Source: JANOMH01 sp031422295 (GTDB lineage Bacteria; Pseudomonadota; Alphaproteobacteria; Rhodobacterales; Rhodobacteraceae). From it: a DNA stretch of 64,000 bases. The stretch lies in contig JANOQM010000066.1 in assembly GCA_031422295.1 (NCBI GenBank), forward strand, positions 7,623 through 71,622. Direction: 5' to 3'. Within the stretch, counting starts at the first letter, position 1, and each line of letters begins with the position of its first letter. The notes under the pieces are model-generated. The model did no database searches. It saw only the letters and a list, made by a program, of their open reading frames with translations, and had not been told where the DNA came from. Position numbers and translations under genes: made by a program. This document shows, piece by piece, positions 43,328 to 51,906 of this stretch.

Positions 43328-45661
43328 TCACTCGCCGTAGGGGATCCAGATGTTCTTGACCTCGGTCGCGGCGTCCAGAAACGCCCGCCCCTCGGCCCCG
43401 GCCCAGTCCCGCGACATGCCGTTGTTGACCCAAGTGCGTTTGAGGTTGCCAGCCGCCTTGCCCTCGATCCCTTTGGACAGATCGGTCGACGAAAAACTCC
43501 ACACCGCGTCGATATCCATATGCGCGGCCAGTGTTGGGGCCAGTTCGGCATGCGACCCGGTCAGGATATTAACCACGCCACCGGGTACATCGGACGTGTC
43601 CAGCACCTGATAGAAATCGGTGGCGACCAAGGGAAAGGGTTCTGACGCGACCAGCACAACACGGTTGCCCATCGCAATCGCGGGGGCCATGACCGAGATC
43701 AGGCCCAGCAGCGGGGCCTCATCCGGACAAAGGGCGGCGATGGTCCCCACAGGTTCGCGCATCGCCAAAGCCACGCCCCGGATCGGGACGGAATGCACTT
43801 GGCCGTCAAACTTATCGGCCCATGCGGCATAGGTGAACAGGCGGCGGATGCTCGCCTCGACCTCGGCCTCGCCACGCTGTCCGGTCAGATCGCGCAGGCG
43901 GGCGGCGAATTCCGGGGCGCGCGCCGACAGGTTTTCGGCGATGTAATACAGGATTTGCGCCCGGTTATGCGCGGTGGTTTTGCCCCAGCCTTTGGCCGCA
44001 TTCGCCGCCTCGACGGCGTTACGAATGTCCTTGCGGTTGGCAAGTGATGCGTGGCCCAGCAATGCGCCTTTGGGGCCGTGGATTGCCGTCGAATAGCCGC
44101 CATCAGGCCGGGCTTGTTTGCCGCCGATGTACAGTTTTGCGGTGCGGTCGATGCCAGACACCGGGCCACCGTTGCCTGCAAAAGCTGCGATTTGTTTCAT
44201 GGGCTTAAGGGCGGTTTTAGACTTTGTATAACTGGACAACCCTTCCCACCCGCCTTCACGTCCGAACCCGCTTTCGCGCATTCCACCGAACCCGGCAGCC
44301 GCGTCGAACAGGTTGGTTGCATTGACCCAGACCACGCCCGCGACCAGTTTTGGGGCGATGTCCAAAGCCAGATTGATATTCTCGGTCCAAACCGTAGCGG
44401 CAAGGCCATAGCGGCTGTTGTTGGCCAGTTCCACGGCCTCAACGGGCGTGCGGAATGTCGTTGCGACCAATACCGGGCCAAAGATTTCTTCCTGCATCAG
44501 GGTCGAAGCGGATGACAGTCCGGTGATCAGGGTCGGGGGATAAAACGACCCCACAGCAGGCATCGCACAGGCGGCGCGGTAATGCGTGCCCTCGGGGTTT
44601 TCAGCGACCAGCCGCGTGATCGCGTCCAGTTGCACCGGGTCCACGATCGCGCCCACGTCGATGCATTTGTCCAGCGGATCACCAATGCGCAAGCCGTCCA
44701 TCCGGGTGCGCAACTTGGCGTAAAACCGCTCGGCCACCGATTCCTGCACCAACAGGCGCGACCCGGCACAGCAAACCTGCCCCTGATTGAACCAGATTGC
44801 ATCGACCAGCCCTTCAACCGCCGAGTCCAGATCGGCGTCTTCAAACACGATGTAGGGCGACTTGCCGCCCAGTTCCAAGGTCAGCGCCAGCCCGCGCCCC
44901 GCCGTCGCCTCGCGGATTTTGCGGCCCACGGCGGTGGAGCCGGTAAAGGCGATCTTGTCCACCTGCGCCGCCACGATCATTTCGCCCACCGCGCCATCGC
45001 CAGTAACGATATTGACCACGCCGGGCGGCACGCCAGCCTGACCGCAAATGTCGGCAAACAGCAGCGCGGTCAGCGAGGTATATTCGGCTGGTTTCAGGAT
45101 AACCGTATTGCCCATCGCCAAAGCGGGTGCGATTTTCCAGGCCAGCATCAGCAGTGGGAAATTCCATGGAACGATTTGCCCACAGACACCAAGCGGTGCG
45201 CGGTCCGGCAATTCGCTGTCCATCAGTTGGGCCATGCCTGCGTGATAATAGAAATGCCGCTGGGCGAGGGGGATGTCGATGTCGCGGCTTTCGCGGATCG
45301 GTTTGCCGTTATCCAACGTCTCCAGCACCGCGAACAACCGGGATTGTTTTTGCAGGATGCGGGCGATGGCATACAGCACCTTTGCCCGGCCATGCCCGCC
45401 CAACGCCGCCCATTTCGGCTGGGCTTTACGGGCGGCTTTGACGGCGGCAACAACATCGGCCCCCGTGGCCTGACTGACCTCGGCCAACACCGCGCCCGTC
45501 GCCGGGTTACGGGTCTCAAAGGTCACGCCCGGCTTGGTAAACGCCCCGTTGATGAAATGCCCAAAGCGGCCCTTGAACCCGGCAATCCACGCCATCGCCT
45601 CGGCGGATGATTCAGGGGCCGGGCCATAGTCCATCGTGTCGAAAATCTCTTTGATCGTCAT
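43328..45661 (-). CDS. Two-domain aldehyde dehydrogenase in deoC operon
   Basis: 777 residues. The first half (about 20-490) is a complete aldehyde dehydrogenase: GVCGQIVPWNFPLLMLAWKIAPALAMGNTVILKPAEYT, LTLELGGKSPYIVFEDADLD (Glu), NQGQVCCAGSRLLVQ (catalytic Cys) and AAGFGGMRESGFGREGGWEG. The second half (about 500-777) is a further aldehyde-dehydrogenase-like domain (ASLANRKDIRNAVEAANAAKGWGKTTAHNRAQILYYIAENL, EPVGTIAALCPDEAPLLGLISVMAPAIAMGNRVVLV) with no visible catalytic Cys block. Placed 3 bases after deoC, it probably oxidises the acetaldehyde released by deoxyribose-phosphate aldolase. Confidence 0.87.
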   Translation of the reverse strand: MTIKEIFDTMDYGPAPESSAEAMAWIAGFKGRFGHFINGAFTKPGVTFETRNPATGAVLAEVSQATGADVVAAVKAARKAQPKWAALGGHGRAKVLYAIARILQKQSRLFAVLETLDNGKPIRESRDIDIPLAQRHFYYHAGMAQLMDSELPDRAPLGVCGQIVPWNFPLLMLAWKIAPALAMGNTVILKPAEYTSLTALLFADICGQAGVPPGVVNIVTGDGAVGEMIVAAQVDKIAFTGSTAVGRKIREATAGRGLALTLELGGKSPYIVFEDADLDSAVEGLVDAIWFNQGQVCCAGSRLLVQESVAERFYAKLRTRMDGLRIGDPLDKCIDVGAIVDPVQLDAITRLVAENPEGTHYRAACAMPAVGSFYPPTLITGLSSASTLMQEEIFGPVLVATTFRTPVEAVELANNSRYGLAATVWTENINLALDIAPKLVAGVVWVNATNLFDAAAGFGGMRESGFGREGGWEGLSSYTKSKTALKPMKQIAAFAGNGGPVSGIDRTAKLYIGGKQARPDGGYSTAIHGPKGALLGHASLANRKDIRNAVEAANAAKGWGKTTAHNRAQILYYIAENLSARAPEFAARLRDLTGQRGEAEVEASIRRLFTYAAWADKFDGQVHSVPIRGVALAMREPVGTIAALCPDEAPLLGLISVMAPAIAMGNRVVLVASEPFPLVATDFYQVLDTSDVPGGVVNILTGSHAELAPTLAAHMDIDAVWSFSSTDLSKGIEGKAAGNLKRTWVNNGMSRDWAGAEGRAFLDAATEVKNIWIPYGE

Positions 45662-45664
45662 GGT

Positions 45665-46663
45665 CTATCCCATCGGGTGCCGCCAGCTGGCCGAATAGGC
45701 GCCGCTGACATGGTGTTCCAATTGCCGCTCGATATCACCCAGCAGCGATGAGGCGCCAAACCGGAACAGGTCGGGTTGCAACCAGCGGTCGCCGAGTTCG
45801 TCCTTGATCATCGACAGATAAACCAGCGCGTCCTTGGCCTTGGCGATCCCGCCTGCGGGTTTATAGCCGACCTTGATTCCAGTGCGGTCATAAAACTCAC
45901 GGATCGCGCGGATCATCACCAGCGTTACGGGCAGGGTGGCGTTGACGGGTTCCTTGCCGGTCGAGGTTTTGATGAAATCAGCCCCGGCCATCATGCAGAT
46001 CACCGATGCGCGGGCGACATTGCGCAGGGTGCCAAGTTCGCCCGTGGCCAGAATCGCCTTGACATGCGCATCACCGCAAGCAGCCCGCATTTCGCGCATT
46101 TCGTCGTACAAAGCCTGCCAATTGCCCTGCAAAACATGGCGGCGGGAAATCACAATGTCGATTTCGCGGGCCCCGGCGGCGACGCTTTCGCCAATTTCGG
46201 CAAGGCGCAGATGGAACGGCGACAGGCCCGCCGGAAAGCCGGTGGACACGGCGGCGACGGGGATATTGGTGCCACGCAAGGCGGCGACGGCGGCGGGGAC
46301 CATTTCGTGATACACACACACTGCGCCGGTGGTCAGGCCGGTCATGCCCAGCCGGGCCAGTAGTTCCGGCGATACCGGCTGGCGGGCCTTGGCGCACAGG
46401 CGCAGCACCCGGCCTTCGGTATCGTCACCCGACAGGGTGGTCAGGTCAATCAGGCTGATCGCTTTGCACAGCCATGCCGCCTGATAGTCCTTTTTCACCG
46501 ACCGGCGGCCCGGCAATGTGGCAGCGCGGCGTTCGATGGCAGAGGTATTGGCCTGCACCGAGGCCACCCAGCGCGGGTCCAACGGCATGACCTGATTGCG
46601 CGGCTCATGCAGTTGCGGCAGTTGCGTCTGGGCCAGCGCGGGGTCAGTCACATGGGTTTGCAA
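45665..46663 (-). CDS. deoC: Deoxyribose-phosphate aldolase
   Basis: 332 residues, longer than the short bacterial type and like the alphaproteobacterial/eukaryotic-type DeoC. Cleaves 2-deoxyribose 5-phosphate to glyceraldehyde 3-phosphate and acetaldehyde. Schiff-base Lys in ADFIKTSTGK near residue 225, second Lys in VGYKPAGGIAKAKDAL near 265, and AREIDIVISRRHVLQGNW. Second enzyme of the operon is the aldehyde dehydrogenase 3 bases downstream. A palindrome 56-71 bases upstream may be its operator. Confidence 0.93.
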   Translation of the reverse strand: MQTHVTDPALAQTQLPQLHEPRNQVMPLDPRWVASVQANTSAIERRAATLPGRRSVKKDYQAAWLCKAISLIDLTTLSGDDTEGRVLRLCAKARQPVSPELLARLGMTGLTTGAVCVYHEMVPAAVAALRGTNIPVAAVSTGFPAGLSPFHLRLAEIGESVAAGAREIDIVISRRHVLQGNWQALYDEMREMRAACGDAHVKAILATGELGTLRNVARASVICMMAGADFIKTSTGKEPVNATLPVTLVMIRAIREFYDRTGIKVGYKPAGGIAKAKDALVYLSMIKDELGDRWLQPDLFRFGASSLLGDIERQLEHHVSGAYSASWRHPMG

Positions 46664-46718
46664 AGCGCCCTCCTTGGGTCAGGGCAACCGTGGCATGCCC
46701 CTCGTGTAATGACAAGTT

Positions 46719-46734
46719 TTGACTAAACGGTCAA
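46719..46734. promoter_or_regulatory. Possible operator TTGAC-N6-GTCAA upstream of deoC
   Basis: TTGAC (46719-46723) and GTCAA (46730-46734) form a 5+5 inverted repeat in the short gap between the AraC-type regulator gene and deoC (both minus strand). Confidence 0.35.
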
Positions 46735-46738
46735 TTAT

Positions 46739-47584
46739 TTAATCCGGTTGCACCACAGCCTTTTGGAATCTCCGCCGGTATTTTGCCGGAGTCTGGCCAT
46801 GGTGGGCGCGAAACAATTTATGAAAATGCGATAGGTTGGGAATGCCGCATTCGGCGGCAATCTCGATCAAGCTGTCGCCAGACCCGGCCAATCTGCGGGC
46901 GGCAAAATCCATGCGTTGGGTGTTAATGTAATCCGACGGGCTTTGGCCCAGAAACCGCCGGGCTGTGCGGCTGACATGCGGATGGGCGCGGCCCGCAACC
47001 CGGACAAATCCGGCGGCCCCATCGACGAATACACGTGGGTCGCGGGCGGCAATGCAGGCGGCGGTCAGCCATGCAGGTGCGTCGGCAGGCAGGGCAGCGC
47101 TGGCATCAATCAGGTCAGTGATAAGCGGCAACAAGAATGCCTCGGCAGCAAGGGCATCGCCGCGCGCCCGTTCCAACAGCAGGGCAGACTGGTTCAGCGC
47201 AGCCATTTGCCGGCTGTCGCGGGGCAGGGTTTCAGGTGCGGGCGCGGCAGACCAAAACAGCGCACCGTCAAGCACCACATGCCGCTGGGCCAGGGCCGCA
47301 ATCAAATCCGGGTGCAGGGTCACTGAAACGATCAGCGTTTCATCGGACCGGCCTTGCAAGCCATGCCGGTCCGACGGGCGGATAAAGATCAGCGTGCCTT
47401 CGGCAAAATCCGTGTGCCCGCTGGGCAAATGGTGCCGCAGGGTGCCGTTTTGCACCCAGATCAGCTCGTAAAAGTCATGGTCATGCAGCCGCGCCGGGCG
47501 GTTCGTTTCCAGCCGGGCGCGGGCCAGATGAACCTGTGCTGTTGGGCCGAGAATCTGGCTGGCCAGTAGGGTTTGATACGTCAT
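46739..47584 (-). CDS. AraC family transcriptional regulator
   Basis: 281 residues from ATG 47584 (MTYQTLLASQILG), with AAGG 4-7 bases upstream. An N-terminal cupin effector domain (RLHDHDFYELIWVQNGTLRHHLPSGHTDFAEGTLIFIRPSDRHGL, residues about 27-75) precedes the C-terminal double helix-turn-helix (VSRTARRFLGQSPSDYINTQRMDFAARRLAGSGDSLIEIAAECGIPNLSHFHKLFRAHHGQTPAKYRRRF, about 200-275). The gene lies just upstream of deoC on the same strand, so it may control the deoC operon; the ligand is unknown. Confidence 0.88.
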   Translation of the reverse strand: MTYQTLLASQILGPTAQVHLARARLETNRPARLHDHDFYELIWVQNGTLRHHLPSGHTDFAEGTLIFIRPSDRHGLQGRSDETLIVSVTLHPDLIAALAQRHVVLDGALFWSAAPAPETLPRDSRQMAALNQSALLLERARGDALAAEAFLLPLITDLIDASAALPADAPAWLTAACIAARDPRVFVDGAAGFVRVAGRAHPHVSRTARRFLGQSPSDYINTQRMDFAARRLAGSGDSLIEIAAECGIPNLSHFHKLFRAHHGQTPAKYRRRFQKAVVQPD

Positions 47585-47748
47585 TTTGCCTTGTAACACG
47601 TGCCGCCGGGCTGTGCAGGCCCGAACTGTCAGCATGGGCGTAAACCTGCGACTTGGCAGTGATGCCGGGGTATCTGGCGCGATGAACAGCATCTGCACAA
47701 AATCTGCGCAATGCCCCAAGCCTGCCTGCACGTTCCGCGTCTAAACCT

Positions 47749-47766
47749 TGTGATACACATCACAAA
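47749..47766. promoter_or_regulatory. Perfect CRP-type palindrome TTGTGATACACATCACAA
   Basis: The core TGTGA-N6-TCACA equals the CRP consensus half-sites. It ends 1-2 bases before the ribosome site and 7-10 bases before the DUF4173 start, a position typical of repression rather than activation. A CRP/FNR-family regulator must bind it; none is encoded in the window. Confidence 0.6.
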
Positions 47767-47772
47767 GGACCA

Positions 47773-49215
47773 ATGATGCAGCCTTTCCTGACCACAACCA
47801 GCCGGGCACAGAGCCGGCTTGCCCCTGTCCTGCTCGTTGCATTGCTGCTGGTGTCCGATCTGCTGATCTGGCAGGTCTCGACCCCCCGGCTGGCTTGGGC
47901 TGTGTTTGCGCTGACCTTGACCGCTGCGGCGCAAATGCTTGTCGGGCATTCGCCGGGGCGCCGCGCGGTATTGATGGGATGGGGCGGAATGGCGCTGGGG
48001 GTGCTGCCGGTGATGGAGGAGTTGCAAACCCTGTCAGTGCTGTTCCTGTTTGCGGCAATGATCCATGCAGCAGGATGGTTTGTTGCCGGGTCAACAGCGC
48101 CACAGTCTGCCGCCATCCGGGCCGGATTAAGGCTGTTTGGGCAGGCGTTTATCCGCATTGCGCTGGACCTATTCGGTTTTGGCCGGGCGACGGCACAGGT
48201 GCGGCCATCGGGGGTGGGACTGTTGCGGGACTGGGCCCTGCCGCTGGGTCTGGGCGGGCTGTTCGTGCTGCTGTTTCTCAGCGCTAATCCCTTGCTCGAC
48301 CGGTGGTTGCAGGCGCTGGAAAACTGGTCGCCGCGGCTGGATTTTGACCCGGTCCATGTTGGCTTTTGGCTGGTTATGGCCTGTCTGATCTGGTCGTTCC
48401 TGCGGCTGGATGCGATGCGCCCTAAACTGCTGGCCCCGGCCAAACCGTTGATCGCCGTCAGCCTGCCCAAAGCGCTGATCAATCCGGGGTCAGTCTTGCG
48501 GGCGCTGGTCACATTCAACGTGATCTTTGCGCTGCAAACCGGGCTGGACCTGACCTATCTGTGGGGCGGGGCGGACCTGCCAGACGGAATGAGCTATGCC
48601 ACCTATGCCCACCGCGGGGCCTATCCACTGGTACTGACGGCCCTGCTGGCGGGTGGATTTTCGTTGATCGCCCAGCCATTTGTGGCCGGGCAGCCGCTGA
48701 TGCGGGGCTTGCTGTTCTTGTGGACCGCGCAGAACATCCTGCTGGTGCTGTCGTCGATTCTGCGGCTGGATTTGTATATCGACGCCTACGGCCTGACCCG
48801 GCTGCGCTTTGCCGCACTGATCTGGATGGGGTTGGTCGTGGCCGGGCTGGTCCTGATGGTCTGGCAGGTTATGCGCGCCAAGCCTGTCGGCTGGCTGTTC
48901 CGGCAATCTGCAGTTTTGGGGCTGGGCAGTGTTTATGTCTGCTGTTTCGTCAATGTCGCGGGCCTGATTGCCAGTCATAATCTGGCGCGGCCCGATTACA
49001 GCTTTGACAACTACTATCTTTGCACCCTCGGTCCCGGTGCGGTCCCGGCCATTACGCGGGCCGAACTGGCGACCGGACAGGACCTGTGCGACACCGATTA
49101 TGGCCTGTTTGTCAAATCCCCCCAGGACCTGCGCGAATGGGGCTACCGAAACTACCGTCTGCGCAATAGCCTTGCGGCACTTGCCGCCTTAACCGAAGTC
49201 AGGACCGTTCCATGA
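47773..49215 (+). CDS. DUF4173 family membrane protein
   Basis: 480 residues (ATG 47773, or 47776 with AAAGGAC upstream). About ten membrane segments. The DUF4173 core is present: SYATYAHRGAYPLVLTALLAGGFSLIA, LRLDLYIDAYGLTRLRFAALIWMGLVVAGL. The C-terminal 70 residues (YSFDNYYLCTLGPGAVPAITRAELATGQDLCD...) probably lie outside the membrane. Function of the family is unknown. The stop overlaps the response-regulator start (ATGA), and a CRP-type palindrome sits right before the gene, so this is a three-gene operon. Confidence 0.85.
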   Translation: MMQPFLTTTSRAQSRLAPVLLVALLLVSDLLIWQVSTPRLAWAVFALTLTAAAQMLVGHSPGRRAVLMGWGGMALGVLPVMEELQTLSVLFLFAAMIHAAGWFVAGSTAPQSAAIRAGLRLFGQAFIRIALDLFGFGRATAQVRPSGVGLLRDWALPLGLGGLFVLLFLSANPLLDRWLQALENWSPRLDFDPVHVGFWLVMACLIWSFLRLDAMRPKLLAPAKPLIAVSLPKALINPGSVLRALVTFNVIFALQTGLDLTYLWGGADLPDGMSYATYAHRGAYPLVLTALLAGGFSLIAQPFVAGQPLMRGLLFLWTAQNILLVLSSILRLDLYIDAYGLTRLRFAALIWMGLVVAGLVLMVWQVMRAKPVGWLFRQSAVLGLGSVYVCCFVNVAGLIASHNLARPDYSFDNYYLCTLGPGAVPAITRAELATGQDLCDTDYGLFVKSPQDLREWGYRNYRLRNSLAALAALTEVRTVP

Positions 49216-49922
49216 GCGCCACCATTCTGGTCGTCGATGATGACCCGCAAATCCGCGATGTGCTGCGCATCGCGCTGGGGCAGGCCGGCTTCAAAGTGAC
49301 CGAGGCGGGCGACGGGCAGTCGGCCCTTGCCAGCTTTGCCAAAGACCGCGCTGATCTGATTGTGCTGGACATCGGACTGCCTGAAATGGACGGCCTGGAT
49401 GTATGCCGGACCATCCGCCGCACCAATACGGTCCCGATCTTGTTTCTGACCGCCCGGGATGACGAAATTGACCGGGTCGTCGGGCTGGAACTGGGGGCCG
49501 ATGACTATGTGACCAAACCGTTTAGCCCGCGCGAACTGGTGGCCCGGGTTAGGGTGATCCTGAAGCGGTTGCACCCACAGTCGTTGGCCGAACAACGCCC
49601 CAACCTGCGCCGCCGGGGTGTTCTGGATGTCGACGAAGACCGCCATATTGCCCGTATCGCGGGCCAACCCGTGGCCCTGACCGCGCGAGAAATGGAACTG
49701 CTGTCCCGCCTGATGGCCCGGCCCGAACATGTGATGGCCCGGCCCCAGTTGGTGGATGCGATCTATGGCACCAATATCAATGTCAGCGACCGGACCATGG
49801 ACAGTCATCTGCGCAATCTGCGGGCCAAACTGACCGCCGCCGGTTGCCCGGATGCGATTGAAACCGTACATGGGGTTGGCATCCGGATGGGCCCCTGTCA
49901 GGGCGCATTGCAACGAACGTGA
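49212..49922 (+). CDS. Response regulator, OmpR/PhoB family
   Basis: 236 residues. Receiver domain with acidic pocket Asp9-Asp11 and phospho-acceptor Asp53 in LIVLDIGLPEMDGLD, switch Thr80 and Lys102 (DDYVTKPFSP). The winged-helix DNA-binding domain (residues about 135-230) shows LTAREMELLSRLMARPEHVMARPQLVDAIYGT and DRTMDSHLRNLRAKL. Resembles CreB. Overlaps the DUF4173 stop and the kinase start (GTGA), so the three proteins are made together. Confidence 0.93.
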   Translation: MSATILVVDDDPQIRDVLRIALGQAGFKVTEAGDGQSALASFAKDRADLIVLDIGLPEMDGLDVCRTIRRTNTVPILFLTARDDEIDRVVGLELGADDYVTKPFSPRELVARVRVILKRLHPQSLAEQRPNLRRRGVLDVDEDRHIARIAGQPVALTAREMELLSRLMARPEHVMARPQLVDAIYGTNINVSDRTMDSHLRNLRAKLTAAGCPDAIETVHGVGIRMGPCQGALQRT

Positions 49923-50899
49923 GTGGGGCCATGCCCGGACGGATCAAGCAAAAGTGGCGCCCCCCGCTGGCGCTGGTTCTGGGATGCACCCTGGCCATGG
50001 TCCTGTGCCTGCCCTTGGCCGGGATCATTGCAGTGCGCTATAGTGTGCCGCTGATTGGTTATCAGCGGGCAGTGGTTGCGGTGGCGGCGGGTGTGGTGCT
50101 GGTGGCAGCAGGGGTTGGCTGGACCCTCTGGCGGGTGCTGCTGCGCCCGATCAAAACGCTGGCCTTGCGCACCGAACAGGTCAAGGCCGGGATCGCTGGC
50201 GCGCTGAACCCGCTGGAACATTACGGCACGCAGGAAATGCAGGCGCTGGGGCAGGCGATGCTGGATATGGGCCGGGTGTTACAGGGGCGCGAGGCTGTGC
50301 TGCGGTCATATGCCGACCATGCCACGCACGAGTTGAAATCGCCGTTGACGGTGATGCGCGGGGCCGCCGAACTGCTGGCGGGCGAGGGGTTGGCGGCAGA
50401 AGATCGGGAAAAGCTGGTCGGCCGGATCGATCAGGCCGCTGAACGGATGACCGCCTTGCTGGATGCACAGCGGATGCTGGCCCGCGCACAAGAGCCGCTG
50501 ATCGCCGGAACGACCCGGCTGGGTCAACTGATCCCTGCGTTGCAACTGGACCATTCCGGCCTGCAGCTGGACTTTGGGACAGATACCGAGGTGCCGATGG
50601 GCGTCGATGGACTGCGACTGGTGCTGGGGCACCTGTTGGGCAATGCCGCATCGCATGGCGCGCGCCATGTGCGGATCGGGGCGGTAACGCATGGGTTCGA
50701 CGTGGCCGATGACGGCCCCGGCGTGTCCGACGGTAACCGCGCCCGGATTTTCGACCCGTTCTTTACCACCCGGCGCGACCATGGTGGCACCGGCATGGGC
50801 CTGCCCATCGTGCGCCGGATGTTGCAGGCGCATGGGGCGGAAATTGTGCTGGCACCGGACGGGCCGGACGGGGGGGCGCGGTTTGTGGTTACTTTCTAG
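49919..50899 (+). CDS. Sensor histidine kinase (CreC/PhoR-type)
   Basis: 326 residues; GTG start at 49919 overlaps the regulator stop (GTGA), with an ATG at 49931 as alternative. Two membrane helices (about 16-38 and 48-68) enclose almost no periplasmic loop, so the signal is probably sensed in or near the membrane, perhaps through the DUF4173 protein. A HAMP-like linker follows. H-box HATHELKSPLTVMRG with His137; the ATP-binding domain has GHLLGNAASHG (N box), VADDGPGV (G1) and GGTGMGLPIVRRML (G2). Confidence 0.92.
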   Translation: MSGAMPGRIKQKWRPPLALVLGCTLAMVLCLPLAGIIAVRYSVPLIGYQRAVVAVAAGVVLVAAGVGWTLWRVLLRPIKTLALRTEQVKAGIAGALNPLEHYGTQEMQALGQAMLDMGRVLQGREAVLRSYADHATHELKSPLTVMRGAAELLAGEGLAAEDREKLVGRIDQAAERMTALLDAQRMLARAQEPLIAGTTRLGQLIPALQLDHSGLQLDFGTDTEVPMGVDGLRLVLGHLLGNAASHGARHVRIGAVTHGFDVADDGPGVSDGNRARIFDPFFTTRRDHGGTGMGLPIVRRMLQAHGAEIVLAPDGPDGGARFVVTF

Positions 50900-50937
50900 G
50901 GTCGGTCGGTCTGCCCAAATACAGCGGGAGGGCACAT

Positions 50938-51906
50938 ATGTATAAGGACCTTGCGGGTCATAGCGGTGACGCTTTGACGCTTCAAACTTGGCATCTTCCA
51001 GAGTCTGTTCAGTTTCAGGTCGCTGATTGGTTCGCAGGGCGGATAAAGGCTGGCAAAACCGATGGATCGCGGTCGGTCATCTTGCCCGGTCCGGCAAAAG
51101 ACGTCTTGGGGATCAAGATCAAAGGGGCGGGCTATAAAGGCGGCGAAGTCAGGCTGGGCACCCCGCACCGGGCCGGTCCCCGGGCCCCGGTTTTTGATTA
51201 CGAAGGCCGGATGATGGAGGACGTGGCTGCAGGCCACGACAATGCACCCAGCGGCGGCGCGTCGTTTCAACAGGCCGCAACCGAATACCACATGTCCCAG
51301 CTGCTGACCCGGCTTGGCTATGCCTGCGTGCCTTGTCTGGGCTATGGCCGGATCACCCAAGCAGGGCTGACCTCGTGGTTTTCGGTGTTCAGTTGGACGG
51401 ACGACTGGCAAGCTGACCTGATATTTCCGCAAGTTTCGGTAGAGGCGTGGATCATCCAAAACCATGCGATTGGGGCGTTGTTGATCGAGCTGGCGATTGT
51501 GCATGATCTGATCGGCTATGCATCTTATGTGGGCCTTCCCGACGGCGGAATGCTGATCAAGGATCTACACCCGTTCCGGATGGCGGATACGATCAACATG
51601 TCGCAAATCTCATGGGTCATGCAGGTCTATTTTGGCCTGCACATCCGCACAAATGTGTTGAAATCCAATGCGTTGAGATACCGGGACCGCGGTTTGCCGC
51701 CCGATATCCATCTGGCGCTGTGCAAATCGTTTTGCCCCGAAGTGACCCAGGCCGATCATGACGTGGTGCGCCTGAATATCGTGGCCCCCTACATGATCAG
51801 CCCGCCAGCGGAGTTTGCGCCACAGCGGTTGCTGGACACCTTGCATGAAAACGCCATCACCCGCGCGCTGCTGACCCTGTGCCCTGACAGGTTCAGCCGT
51901 TATTGA
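50938..51906 (+). CDS. Unknown protein with weak kinase-fold (SelO-like) resemblance
   Basis: 322 residues from ATG 50938. No family name can be given with confidence. Segments such as VLGIKIKGAGYKGGEVRLGTPHRAG, FQQAATEYHMSQLLTRLGYACVPCLGYGRI and GGMLIKDLHPFRMADTIN recall, in order, the Lys-Gly-rich loop, the helix with a conserved Glu and an Asp-containing motif of SelO/YdiU-type atypical kinases. This is a motif-level impression only. Its stop overlaps the convergent uronate-dehydrogenase-like gene by 14 bases. Confidence 0.55.
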   Translation: MYKDLAGHSGDALTLQTWHLPESVQFQVADWFAGRIKAGKTDGSRSVILPGPAKDVLGIKIKGAGYKGGEVRLGTPHRAGPRAPVFDYEGRMMEDVAAGHDNAPSGGASFQQAATEYHMSQLLTRLGYACVPCLGYGRITQAGLTSWFSVFSWTDDWQADLIFPQVSVEAWIIQNHAIGALLIELAIVHDLIGYASYVGLPDGGMLIKDLHPFRMADTINMSQISWVMQVYFGLHIRTNVLKSNALRYRDRGLPPDIHLALCKSFCPEVTQADHDVVRLNIVAPYMISPPAEFAPQRLLDTLHENAITRALLTLCPDRFSRY

